Assembly: GCA_022641835.1 (NCBI GenBank)
Contig: CP048715.1
Coordinates: forward strand, 2,046,001 to 2,110,000
Origin: Petasospora fabianii
Lineage: Eukaryota; Ascomycota; Saccharomycetes; Phaffomycetales; Wickerhamomycetaceae
Length of the DNA stretch: 64,000 bases
Direction of reading: 5' to 3'
The notes under the pieces are model-generated. The model searched no databases and was not told the origin of the DNA. It saw only the letters and a program-made list of their open reading frames with translations. This document shows, piece after piece, positions 57,020 through 64,000 of this stretch (within the stretch, counting starts at the first letter, position 1; each line of letters opens with the position of its first letter). Position numbers and translations under genes: made by a program.

Positions 57020-57248
57020 TGCTCGCTATATAAGTAATGACCTTAATGAGTATTAATTAATGGCTTATGGCCGACTTATCAGTAATTGCGACTCAAGTGA
57101 TAGTTTATCAAGTACATGTGGTGTGCGGATGTTTCCTCCGAAACAAAAACAAACCAACATGAAAGTTGGAGAACTCGCCACCAAAGAAACGGAGGACGAC
57201 CGCGGCACCGCCATCCAATCCAGTACATATATTAGAAGAGTTCATAAG

Positions 57249-58997
57249 ATGTCTGGTAATCCACTTCGCCCACCTGCGCGTCCGTTCATGAAGAGACCCG
57301 TGAAGAGAGAGGGATTGAGACCGATTCCACCGGCCAAGAAGGAAGAGGTCTACAATCCAGACGAGTGGAAGGAGTACACCCTCAAGGCCTGTACCCAGGC
57401 TGACATTGAGGAGGTGAGAACTCACATCATCAAGTTCCAATCGAAGCAGCCGGTAGATCCCAGAAAGTTCCACTTGCCAATCAGATTGCACCGTAAGGAG
57501 ACCAAGAACTTGCAGTATCAATTGACGAGAGCCGAGATCGAGCAGCGTCAAAGGGAGAACGCTCAGACGAAGCTAGAAGCTGAGGCAGAGGTCCAGGAGC
57601 AGATGGAGGCGAAACAGCAAGCTATTAGGGATGGACTCATTCTGCCAAAGTTTGATATAACGAAGGATGCCAATGTGGCACCTGAACCGGAGAAGAGTGA
57701 GGAGCAAAAGAAATTGGAAAAGCTTGTTAAGCAACAGAAGAACATTGCCCCAGATGGTGGAGCCAGAAGAAAAGTCAATCCTCAAAAGAGAAAGACCAGG
57801 AAGCTGCATGCTATGGACGAGAATGCCAAAAAGCTGAGATACGAAGAGTATTATCCATGGGTGATGGAAGACTACGATGGTTCAAATACCTGGGTTGGAC
57901 AGTACGACGCATCGAGTGCTGACCACTACTGTTTGATGTACATGAAGGGAGACGAGTTTATCATGGTGCCTTCTGATAAGGTGTATAAGTTCACTCCTAG
58001 AAACAAGTACGCCACTTTAACTTTAGAGGAGGCTGAAGCCAGACTTCAGAAGCACAACACAGTCCCTAGATGGTTAATGAAGCATTTGGACGAGAATGAG
58101 CAGAAGATGACAAGATCTGAGCGTACCAAGAAAAAGCTCAAAACTGTGGAGGGATCCACTGAGAGAGATGGTGGAGCTTCAGATCATGACGACTTAGACT
58201 TTGATGAAGAGTTTGCTGATGATGAAGAGGCACCAATCATGGAGGGTAACGAAGACGAGAACAAGGAAAGTGAGAGAAGAATCAAGAGAGAGATGCTTAC
58301 AGCCAATGCCTTGGGCCTTAAGAGCGAAGACAATGCCGATGACGATGTCGATGATCTTTTCGAGGTGAGAAAGGTCGATAAGGACGGAGAACGAGTCCGT
58401 AAAACATTGATCAAGACTGAAGCGGGTGTCTATGATTCTGACGAAGATCTCAACCCTTACCTCAATGAATCAGATTTGGAGGCTGAAAAGACTGACGAAG
58501 AATTGATTGCCGCTGATCTCAGCAAGCCAGTGTCTCCATCTGGAACGACTTTCGGTTCAAGAGCCGGATCCCCATCTATTAGACGTATCCGTGTGAAGTC
58601 ATATGATCAAGGCTTCCTTGTACTCAAAGCATCCCCAGATGTCTTGAAAGAGTTCCCACCAGGTGAATGGAACCCACAGATCAAGAAGAGATCCATCGAA
58701 CCATCATCGGCTGATGAGAGAGAAACGAAGAGAGTCAAACTAGAGCCGCAGGAGGAAAGCGTAATCAAACTTGAAGAGAACCCGATGATCCCAGCTCCTG
58801 CTGAAGACAACATTCTCACTGCTGAGGATGTCATTGCTGTCGTCAAGCGTGAGGGTAAGGTCACTGCTAAGAGTTTGATCTTGAGCTTGAAGTCTAAGTT
58901 GTCTAACCCTGAGAATAAGGCCAGGGTCAAAGTGTTTGTGAAGCAGCTCCTCAAGAACGATGATGGTTTCCTCGTGTTGAAAAATGAGACTGCTTAG
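57249..58997 (+). CDS. TFG1: TFG1, large (alpha, RAP74) subunit of TFIIF
   Basis: 582 residues from the ATG at 57249 (MSGNPLRPPARPFMKRP). An in-frame ATG at 57060 would add 63 residues of unlike composition and would start only 40 bp after the UBR1 stop, with a TATATAAG at about 57027-57034, so I prefer the later start. TFIIF holds RNA polymerase II at promoters and aids start-site choice. The dimerisation domain covers about residues 30-130 (EWKEYTLKACTQADIEEVRTHI, KFHLPIRLHRKE) and continues after an insertion at YYPWVMEDYDGSNTWVGQYD and YCLMYMKGDEFIMVP. An acidic, Lys-rich middle is followed by the C-terminal winged helix (from about 515, AEDVIAVVKREGKVTAKSLI) that contacts the CTD phosphatase Fcp1. 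Shorter than S. cerevisiae Tfg1 (735) through a smaller central region. Confidence 0.93.
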   Translation: MSGNPLRPPARPFMKRPVKREGLRPIPPAKKEEVYNPDEWKEYTLKACTQADIEEVRTHIIKFQSKQPVDPRKFHLPIRLHRKETKNLQYQLTRAEIEQRQRENAQTKLEAEAEVQEQMEAKQQAIRDGLILPKFDITKDANVAPEPEKSEEQKKLEKLVKQQKNIAPDGGARRKVNPQKRKTRKLHAMDENAKKLRYEEYYPWVMEDYDGSNTWVGQYDASSADHYCLMYMKGDEFIMVPSDKVYKFTPRNKYATLTLEEAEARLQKHNTVPRWLMKHLDENEQKMTRSERTKKKLKTVEGSTERDGGASDHDDLDFDEEFADDEEAPIMEGNEDENKESERRIKREMLTANALGLKSEDNADDDVDDLFEVRKVDKDGERVRKTLIKTEAGVYDSDEDLNPYLNESDLEAEKTDEELIAADLSKPVSPSGTTFGSRAGSPSIRRIRVKSYDQGFLVLKASPDVLKEFPPGEWNPQIKKRSIEPSSADERETKRVKLEPQEESVIKLEENPMIPAPAEDNILTAEDVIAVVKREGKVTAKSLILSLKSKLSNPENKARVKVFVKQLLKNDDGFLVLKNETA

Positions 58998-59142
58998 ACG
59001 ATATTATTGTTGCACATGACTTTGATGTACTGATAACTAGTGTAGATGTGATTTACGATATTAATTAGCTGTACTTGACATTAATTTACAGATAATGCTG
59101 CTTTGTATGGCGTTTAGTCAACTTTGTATAATCTCTAGCAAG

Positions 59143-60348
59143 TTATTTGTTCTCATCCAAAGTAGTCTTCTCAAGCTTCTCTGTAGCCTCGTCAACTGGA
59201 GCTGGAGAAGTAGCATTGGCACCACCTGGGTAACGAGAACCCTTGTCCTTCTTCACCTTCTTCTTCTTCTCCTCCTTCACAGGAGCCGGGTATCCCTTGG
59301 CTTGTGCTTCCTGGAACTCTGGGTCGTTGGCAAAGTCCTCACGGATTGGGGCAAGCAAAAGGTCAATCTGGTGAGCCATACCGGACTTCAAGTCAGGTGG
59401 GGCAAGTTTCTCTTCCTTGTAAGCGTTCTTGAGATCCTCAAAAGAGGTGAATGTTATTGGACCACCAAACTTCTCTGGACGGTCAATTGGGAACTCAAAG
59501 TGACCTTCACCAAACTTGAGCTCCTGAATTGGAGCGATGACGTACTCGACGAAAGAGAGAAGACCATTGTCCTCAACAACACCCGGGGCACAGAAAGCTG
59601 TGTTGATCTTCTTCTTGATGTCCTTTGGAGCCTCCAAGACATCAATCTTGGAGTTAGGGTCAGAAGCGGACATCTTTCCACCTTGTGTGAGACCTGGAAC
59701 CATTGGGTTCATGAGATGACCTCTCTTCTTGTAACCGAGAGATGGAAGGTTCTCTTCAGCGAGAACAAAGATCTTACGCTGGTCAACACCACCGAACTGG
59801 GCATCAACATCCAAGTACTCCTCATCCAATGCCTGCATCAATGGGTAGATCAATCCGGAAAGAAGCGGATTAGACACCTGCTTCACAACATCAGCACCAG
59901 CACGCTTGGCATCGTTCTGGGAGACAATGTTGGACATACGGAAGATATCCATGGTGTACTTCTCAGCAGTCTGGTAAGAAGAACCAACGACAAAGCGGAG
60001 GTTCTCAACTGGAACGTTGATGGACTTCAAGATGGACTTGACAACCTTCTCGTAGTAACGAGCTCTGTAACCAACCACCTCAAGTGGAGCCTTCATGTTG
60101 TCCAAGAAGGCGTGAAGGTCAGCAAAGAGGACGGTAACCTCGCAACCAGCCTTAAGGAAGTCTGCAAGCTTGGTCATAGGGACAAAGTAGCCACAGTGTG
60201 GTCTACCAGTTGGGGCGGTACCCCAGTAGATCTTGAGTGGACGTTTCTCCACCTCAAGGACATTCTTGATAATCTGGCCGTTAAGAACCTCCTGGAGGTT
60301 CTTGGTGATGAGCTGGTACTGCTTCTCTGGGTCTGTGATTATTGACAT
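59143..60348 (-). CDS. TYS1: Cytoplasmic tyrosyl-tRNA synthetase
   Basis: 401 residues. Class Ic aminoacyl-tRNA synthetase charging tRNA-Tyr. The HIGH-type motif is PHCGY (50-54) and the KMSKS-type motif is KMSAS (225-229). Between them lie the tyrosine-site sequences VLFADLHAFLDN, YPLMQALDEEYLDVDAQFGGVDQRKIF. The anticodon-side C-terminal domain is followed by a Lys-rich tail (KKKKVKKD) typical of the eukaryotic enzyme. Length matches S. cerevisiae Tys1 (394). Codon bias is strong (CTTCTT/AAG-rich on this strand), and a 416-codon frame on the opposite strand is a consequence. Convergent with TFG1 (145 bp between stops) and divergent from Mago (282 bp). Confidence 0.97.
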   Translation of the reverse strand: MSIITDPEKQYQLITKNLQEVLNGQIIKNVLEVEKRPLKIYWGTAPTGRPHCGYFVPMTKLADFLKAGCEVTVLFADLHAFLDNMKAPLEVVGYRARYYEKVVKSILKSINVPVENLRFVVGSSYQTAEKYTMDIFRMSNIVSQNDAKRAGADVVKQVSNPLLSGLIYPLMQALDEEYLDVDAQFGGVDQRKIFVLAEENLPSLGYKKRGHLMNPMVPGLTQGGKMSASDPNSKIDVLEAPKDIKKKINTAFCAPGVVEDNGLLSFVEYVIAPIQELKFGEGHFEFPIDRPEKFGGPITFTSFEDLKNAYKEEKLAPPDLKSGMAHQIDLLLAPIREDFANDPEFQEAQAKGYPAPVKEEKKKKVKKDKGSRYPGGANATSPAPVDEATEKLEKTTLDENK

Positions 60349-60630
60349 TGTGGTGTTCCCGATGGAGGAATGTGTAGATGAGAAAAAATGTCAGGGTCCT
60401 GCAGCCTCTTTAAACTAAGTGAGAAGTGAGAAGACTGATCGAAGTTTGTCCATGTCATCTTTTTCGGTCGCGAAGATTAGGGCGGGCCGACATGTACGCC
60501 GGCTGTTTGGTTCGGAACTTTTCAGAACACTAGAGGCCATGGGAGGGCGGACACTTATCTTTGGAGAAAGAGACAGACTTTTGAGAACGTCAGCGATTGC
60601 GTTAGTGTTGCCGGTCTTTGTCAAGCAGTG

Positions 60631-61225
60631 ATGGACATTGAGGATACCGAAAAAACAGGAGATCTTTTGCCAGATGAGAAGGAGCAGCTCGAGGGCCACT
60701 CGGCTTCTTTGTCACAAGAGTCTGACTTCTTCCTGAAATACTATTCGGGCCATCAAGGACAATTTGGACACGAGTTCCTTGAATTTGAAGTGAGACTTGC
60801 ACCAGATGGCAAGTCAGCGAGTGTGTCATACACAAACAACACTAATTATAGAAGGGAGGCCATAATCAGGAAGCAATTCGCAGTGAGCAGGACCGTTGCC
60901 AAGGAGCTCCAAAGGTTTGTTGAAGAAGCAGAGATCATGAGGGAGACTGATAAGAATTGGCCCACAAAGAATAGAGAAGGTGCTCAAGAGCTCACAATAT
61001 CAGTGGGTGGTGCACATGTGCGATTGGTAACGTGTAAGATTGGCTCACTTGCTGATGTCAAAAACAGTGCTGATCCTGATGGATTGAGAGCGTTCTATTA
61101 CTTCGTGCAGGATGTGAAGGCATTCATGTTTTCTCTTATCAGTCTACATTTCAAGGTACGTTTTCAAAAGTCAAACAACATGTACAACATTTTACTAACA
61201 TACGCTTCAGATCAAACCATATTAA
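60631..61225 (+). CDS. Mago nashi homologue, exon junction complex core subunit (two exons)
   Basis: 179 residues from exons 60631-61155 and 61211-61225, joined in frame after removing a 55-nt intron. Mago pairs with Y14/Rbm8 and locks the EJC onto spliced mRNA. After a 27-residue N-terminal extension, family blocks follow in order: ESDFFLKYYSGHQGQFGHEFLEFE, YTNNTNYRREAIIRKQ, RFVEEAEIM, NWPTKNREGAQELTISVGG, CKIGSLADV, DPDGLRAFYYFVQDVKAFMFSL (long blocks named by position: residues 28-175). The final exon encodes only IKPY, completing the conserved end HFKIKP(I/Y). Without splicing the frame would read into unrelated residues. The start ATG at 60631 directly follows an in-frame GTG. Mago is missing from S. 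cerevisiae, so its retention in this budding yeast is notable. A partner Y14 gene is not in the window. Confidence 0.95.
61156..61210 (+). other. 55-nt spliceosomal intron in Mago
   Basis: 5' GTACGT, perfect branch TACTAAC at 61193-61199, 3' CAG ending at 61210; branch A to acceptor is about 12 nt. Removal restores the conserved Mago C-terminus. Confidence 0.95.
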
Positions 61226-61358
61226 GAAGTGTTTGGCCTTCGAGTTTAAGGTTAATCAATTCACATAGAGCGCTAGTGATTACGAACTGAGCGATATGAC
61301 ACGAGTTACACGAACCAATGCATTATTTAAACCATTAACTTTTGTATTGACCATTCAA

Positions 61359-62501
61359 TCAAAGAACCTCAACCAGAGCATCATCATCCTCATCACTATC
61401 ATCCTCTTCCTTCATAACTTCATCATCAGAAGCATCACCAATAGCCTCCTTAGTGATGATCTCTTCCACTTGTTCAACACCTTCATCTCTCTTGAGCATC
61501 TGCACCAACTTGTCACACATGTCCTGGACTGCCTCATGTTCAACATTCTTGTGCAACTCTCTCACCAATGGATACACGGATTTTGAGCGAAGGTAATCTC
61601 TAACCTGTCTAGTTGTACACAGCAGCAAGAGGGACTCGAGATGGACACAAATGATCTCTGGGTTTGGATCTCTCACCTTATCTTCTGGAAGAAGCTGAAG
61701 CTCATCTGGAAGATCAAACAATTCTTCTTCGTCAAGTTCGGCGTCCTTAGATGTAGCAATTGGGAGAAGAAGGTAAGGCAACAAGTTCGCATCAGATTCA
61801 TCTAGAAGGTCGAGGTGGGCTTCAACCTCAAAGAGTGCGTTCTTTATCGTAGATGCAACACCTTCACGTCTTGTCTTATTGTCGTACTTCTCTGTAAAGA
61901 CGACAAGCTTTGTAATTGGAACAACGCCATCGTAATCTTGTTTTGTGACAAAGTATTTTCTTCCCTCAATGAAACGAGAGAGGTCGGCAAATAAGTAGGC
62001 GAGGTAATCAAAGTTGGCACTCTTGTTGAGTGCATTGTCCATACCTTTAACGAACACATCAACGAGACAGTCAATGGCACGTTTGCTCTTGAAAACTTCA
62101 CTGTTTTTCGTCTCGATCTCAAACTCGAAAATCTTCTTAGCATTATCATGCTTAGCGATGTTAGTGAGCATAATGGCAGCCAAATCGGCGTTTCTATTCT
62201 CCAAGTCCAACACTATGCGGATCATGTTCTTGAGGAAGCCATCGTCACTGGCGAGGATATCTCTAACGGCTTCATCTCCAGAAAGATTCACAAGAATGGT
62301 GAGGGCGTTCTGAATGATTGTGTTACCCTTAGATAGAGCCAAGATCTTCAAATCCTTGATTGGTCTATAGTTGTCCTGGTAAAAGACCTTGCTGTGTGGG
62401 CCTTGACAAAATCCAACGAGGTTCTCAAGGGCAACAGCTCTGATTGGAGCCTGCTCGTGATGAAGGAATTCTGCCAGCTCCTCAAGTTCAGACTTGGCCA
62501 T
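61359..62501 (-). CDS. HGH1: HGH1, armadillo-like eEF2-folding chaperone
   Basis: 380 residues. S. cerevisiae Hgh1 helps nascent elongation factor 2 fold, working with TRiC and Cns1. Helical ARM/HEAT repeats fill the protein: the N-terminus [26 protein letters not shown], then [39 protein letters not shown] and the conserved [30 protein letters not shown] and [18 protein letters not shown] blocks. The C-terminus is a strongly acidic tail (SDEDDD), as in the family. Length matches S. cerevisiae Hgh1 (394). ATG complementary to 62499-62501. PAC and RRPE elements lie 72-95 bp upstream, in line with a ribosome-biogenesis expression pattern. Convergent with Mago and divergent from MBF1. Confidence 0.93.
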   Translation of the reverse strand: MAKSELEELAEFLHHEQAPIRAVALENLVGFCQGPHSKVFYQDNYRPIKDLKILALSKGNTIIQNALTILVNLSGDEAVRDILASDDGFLKNMIRIVLDLENRNADLAAIMLTNIAKHDNAKKIFEFEIETKNSEVFKSKRAIDCLVDVFVKGMDNALNKSANFDYLAYLFADLSRFIEGRKYFVTKQDYDGVVPITKLVVFTEKYDNKTRREGVASTIKNALFEVEAHLDLLDESDANLLPYLLLPIATSKDAELDEEELFDLPDELQLLPEDKVRDPNPEIICVHLESLLLLCTTRQVRDYLRSKSVYPLVRELHKNVEHEAVQDMCDKLVQMLKRDEGVEQVEEIITKEAIGDASDDEVMKEEDDSDEDDDALVEVL

Positions 62502-62572
62502 GATTTGCAGGTGTAATAAGGTAGATAGTTAAAGACTTAATGTGTGTAGAGTATAGACTCTGATTAATCATG

Positions 62573-62596
62573 GCGATGAGATACCTACAAAAATTT
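62573..62596 (-). promoter_or_regulatory. PAC + RRPE elements upstream of HGH1
   Basis: GCGATGAG (62573-62580, PAC core) and AAAAATTT (62589-62596, RRPE core) are eight bases apart and start 72 bp before the HGH1 ATG. They also lie about 400 bp upstream of MBF1. The same pairing and spacing occurs before MRD1. Confidence 0.65.
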
Positions 62597-62979
62597 CAAA
62601 GGTGTGGTCCGTACCATAAGCTTTGTGATGGCAAAGCCGAAGCTTCTAGAAGAATCCGGGGATCACATATATGGATATTTCCAGGGCAGTAGGAAGCTTT
62701 AATCATCATTCAAAATCTGGTAAATCTAACCCTAAGGTTGGCCCTGTCTTGTGGAATTTTCTCATCAAAAGGTATTGTTGCCAAAAGTTTCTGTTTGATA
62801 GGACACCCTTTGGGGGACGGTGCTCAATAATGGTACGCGCAACACGATGACGCGAACAAAAAGACGTCGACATCAATTGAACTACTCTAAACGCCACCAC
62901 CAACTCCAACCCCACACGAGCTAGTCTCACACACAACTCAACACAACACTACAAATCAACAACTAATCTTCACTTCACA

Positions 62980-63432
62980 ATGTCAGACTGGGATTCACAA
63001 ACAATTATCGGTTCCAAGGCCCGCATTGGTGGTGGTGGCCCAAGAGCTGGTGTCGCTAGAACCAACGCTCAGATCAACGCTGCTAGAAGAACTGGTTCCG
63101 TCTTGTCTGTCGACAAGAAGTACGGTTCCGCTAACAAGGCCGCCGATGTTGAAGGTCAACGTCTCACAATGATTGACAGATCTGACGACATTATTGCCCC
63201 AAAGAAGGTTGATGCCTCCGTCGGTAAGGCTATCCAGAAGGCTAGAAACGAAAAGAAGTGGACTCAGAAGGATCTTGCCACCAGAGTCAATGAGAAGCCA
63301 AATGTTATCAACGATTACGAGGCTGGTAGAGCCATTCCACAGCAACAGGTTCTCGGTAAGTTGGAGAGAAACTTGGGTGTTAAGTTGAGAGGTAAGAACA
63401 TTGGTGAGCCTTTGCATGGCCCAAAGAAGTAA
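62980..63432 (+). CDS. MBF1: Multiprotein bridging factor 1
   Basis: 150 residues. A conserved co-activator linking TBP and bZIP activators such as Gcn4; also binds stalled, collided ribosomes and suppresses frameshifting. The N-terminal MBF1 domain (about 3-75) has the [23 protein letters not shown] stretch; the helix-turn-helix (about 88-140) has [44 protein letters not shown] (cited as a region). Length equals S. cerevisiae Mbf1 (151). Strong codon bias (GGT, AAG, GCC) points to high expression. ATG at 62980 after an A/C-rich leader. Confidence 0.97.
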   Translation: MSDWDSQTIIGSKARIGGGGPRAGVARTNAQINAARRTGSVLSVDKKYGSANKAADVEGQRLTMIDRSDDIIAPKKVDASVGKAIQKARNEKKWTQKDLATRVNEKPNVINDYEAGRAIPQQQVLGKLERNLGVKLRGKNIGEPLHGPKK

Positions 63433-63855
63433 GACGAACATCTCCCGATTTTCCCTTGTGTTCACTTCTTCCTGTCCGTTTGGACATCACTTTGAAACTT
63501 GATTTGGAAACGGATCATCCTCGGGGATTTCACTAGTTGGCTTGCTGCCCCTCGACATCCATCAGACCCGATAGCAAGCTTCACTTAATGTTCTTCCTAC
63601 GGTAGAGATGTTTTCTAATATCAACCATTGAATGCCTTTATGATCCATGCTTTCTGCTATAATTATCACTGTAGATTGGTTATCTTATTAGAGCCACCTT
63701 GCGGCTGGTACACTTGCTTTGACCAAACATCCAAACACCACACAATAAAACTCAGGGCCACTTTGAGACCCAAAAAAAAAATCTGTACCAAATGTAAACA
63801 CAATCACTCGGCGGCACTCAATCTCTACAATTTCTCACAACAAGCACCATCAATC
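63433..63855. other. Intergenic region MBF1 / RNA1
   Basis: About 420 bases on the same strand between MBF1 and RNA1. An A-run (63772-63781) and a TGTAAACA-like forkhead core (63793-63800) lie within 85 bp of the RNA1 start. No gene seen. Confidence 0.5.
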
Positions 63856-64000
63856 ATGGCTACCCTTGATTTCGTTCCACAGTACAAGGATGAGGAGGTC
63901 TTCTCCATCGCCGGAAAGGCCATCAAGCTCGATACAGAGGCTGATATTCAGCCGTATCTCAAGCAGCTCGATGAGATGAACAACGTGAAGAAGATTGATT
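63856..64000 (+). CDS. RNA1: RNA1, Ran GTPase-activating protein (5' part only, cut by window end)
   Basis: The first 48 codons are visible and the frame runs off the window. The product, RanGAP, stimulates GTP hydrolysis by Gsp1/Ran in the cytoplasm to drive nuclear transport and is made of leucine-rich repeats. The N-terminus MATLDFVPQYKDEEVFSIAG followed by KAIKL and DIQPYLKQL matches S. cerevisiae Rna1 (MATLHFVPQ..., then VYSISGKALKL...DIKPYLEEL) closely. ATG at 63856 lies in an A-rich context. Confidence 0.9.
   Translation, partial: MATLDFVPQYKDEEVFSIAGKAIKLDTEADIQPYLKQLDEMNNVKKID

Noticed and set aside
57060-57248. N-terminal extension of TFG1 from the ATG at 57060
   Set aside because: It begins 40 bp after the UBR1 stop and just after a TATA-like element, and its 63 residues do not resemble TFIIF. 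The ATG at 57249 starts a typical sequence.
59095-60345. 416-codon open frame on the plus strand
   Set aside because: It is exactly antisense to TYS1, a strongly biased gene whose codon choice suppresses stops on the other strand. The translation resembles no protein and starts with a non-ATG or arbitrary codon.
1-64000. CRISPR arrays, bacterial operons, riboswitches
   Set aside because: No regularly spaced direct repeats or Shine-Dalgarno-type gene clusters. Gene content is wholly eukaryotic.

Overview
This window is a gene-dense stretch of nuclear DNA from a budding yeast (Saccharomycotina). About 27 protein genes and one tRNA gene can be supported. Most genes are intronless, close together and on both strands. 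CUG is read as leucine: for example, the CTG codon at 21815-21817 falls at a conserved Leu of the Upf1 cysteine/histidine domain. This argues against the CUG-Ser and CUG-Ala clades. A complex I subunit (NDUFB9) and an exon-junction-complex subunit (Mago) rule out a Saccharomyces-type yeast. Together with GC in roughly the mid-40s percent (estimated by eye) and short introns with perfect TACTAAC branch points, this suggests the Ogataea/Brettanomyces/Kuraishia group. A Kuraishia-like species is my best guess, but it is an inference.

Layout: 1-8.6 kb carries a small two-helix membrane protein (VMA21-like), peroxisomal acyl-CoA oxidase, tRNA-Ala(UGC), a VPS62/TDA6-like secreted protein, a KpsF-type sugar-phosphate isomerase and a DUF1989 protein. 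8.7-21 kb carries a PRR1-like kinase, Mediator MED14/RGR1, complex I NDUFB9, ferroxidase FET3, a large unrecognised acidic protein with a CLASP/TOG-like end (probably spliced) and xylitol/sorbitol dehydrogenase. 21-34 kb carries NAM7/UPF1, a polyamine oxidase, CTF18, an AAAP amino-acid permease and MRD1. 34-37 kb carries an unrecognised Ser-rich protein and a WSC cell-wall sensor. About 37.2-42.3 kb is a 5 kb gene desert with a sharp AT-rich trough near 39.72-39.96 kb, the best candidate for a centromere. 42-51 kb carries mitochondrial ADH, the ADP/ATP carrier and FHL1. 51-64 kb carries UBR1, TFG1, TYS1, Mago, HGH1, MBF1 and the start of RNA1.

The genes are mostly housekeeping: transcription (MED14, TFG1, FHL1, MBF1), RNA metabolism (NAM7, Mago, MRD1), translation and protein quality (TYS1, HGH1, UBR1), respiration and carbon use (ADH, ADP/ATP carrier, NDUFB9, XYL2, POX). 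Regulatory signals match function in several places: RRPE+PAC before MRD1 and HGH1, paired MCB boxes before CTF18, and CCAAT boxes before the ADP/ATP carrier. NAM7 (nonsense-mediated decay) and Mago (exon junction complex) lie in the same window, but they are far apart and not an operon-like unit.

No transposon, LTR, CRISPR or viral remnant was recognised. The most unusual items are the gene desert with its AT trough, the Mago gene whose last exon encodes four residues, a dehydrogenase ending in a peroxisomal-type SRL, a dense TGTGGC cluster at 30.4-30.5 kb, and an 11-bp minisatellite at 35.65-35.74 kb.
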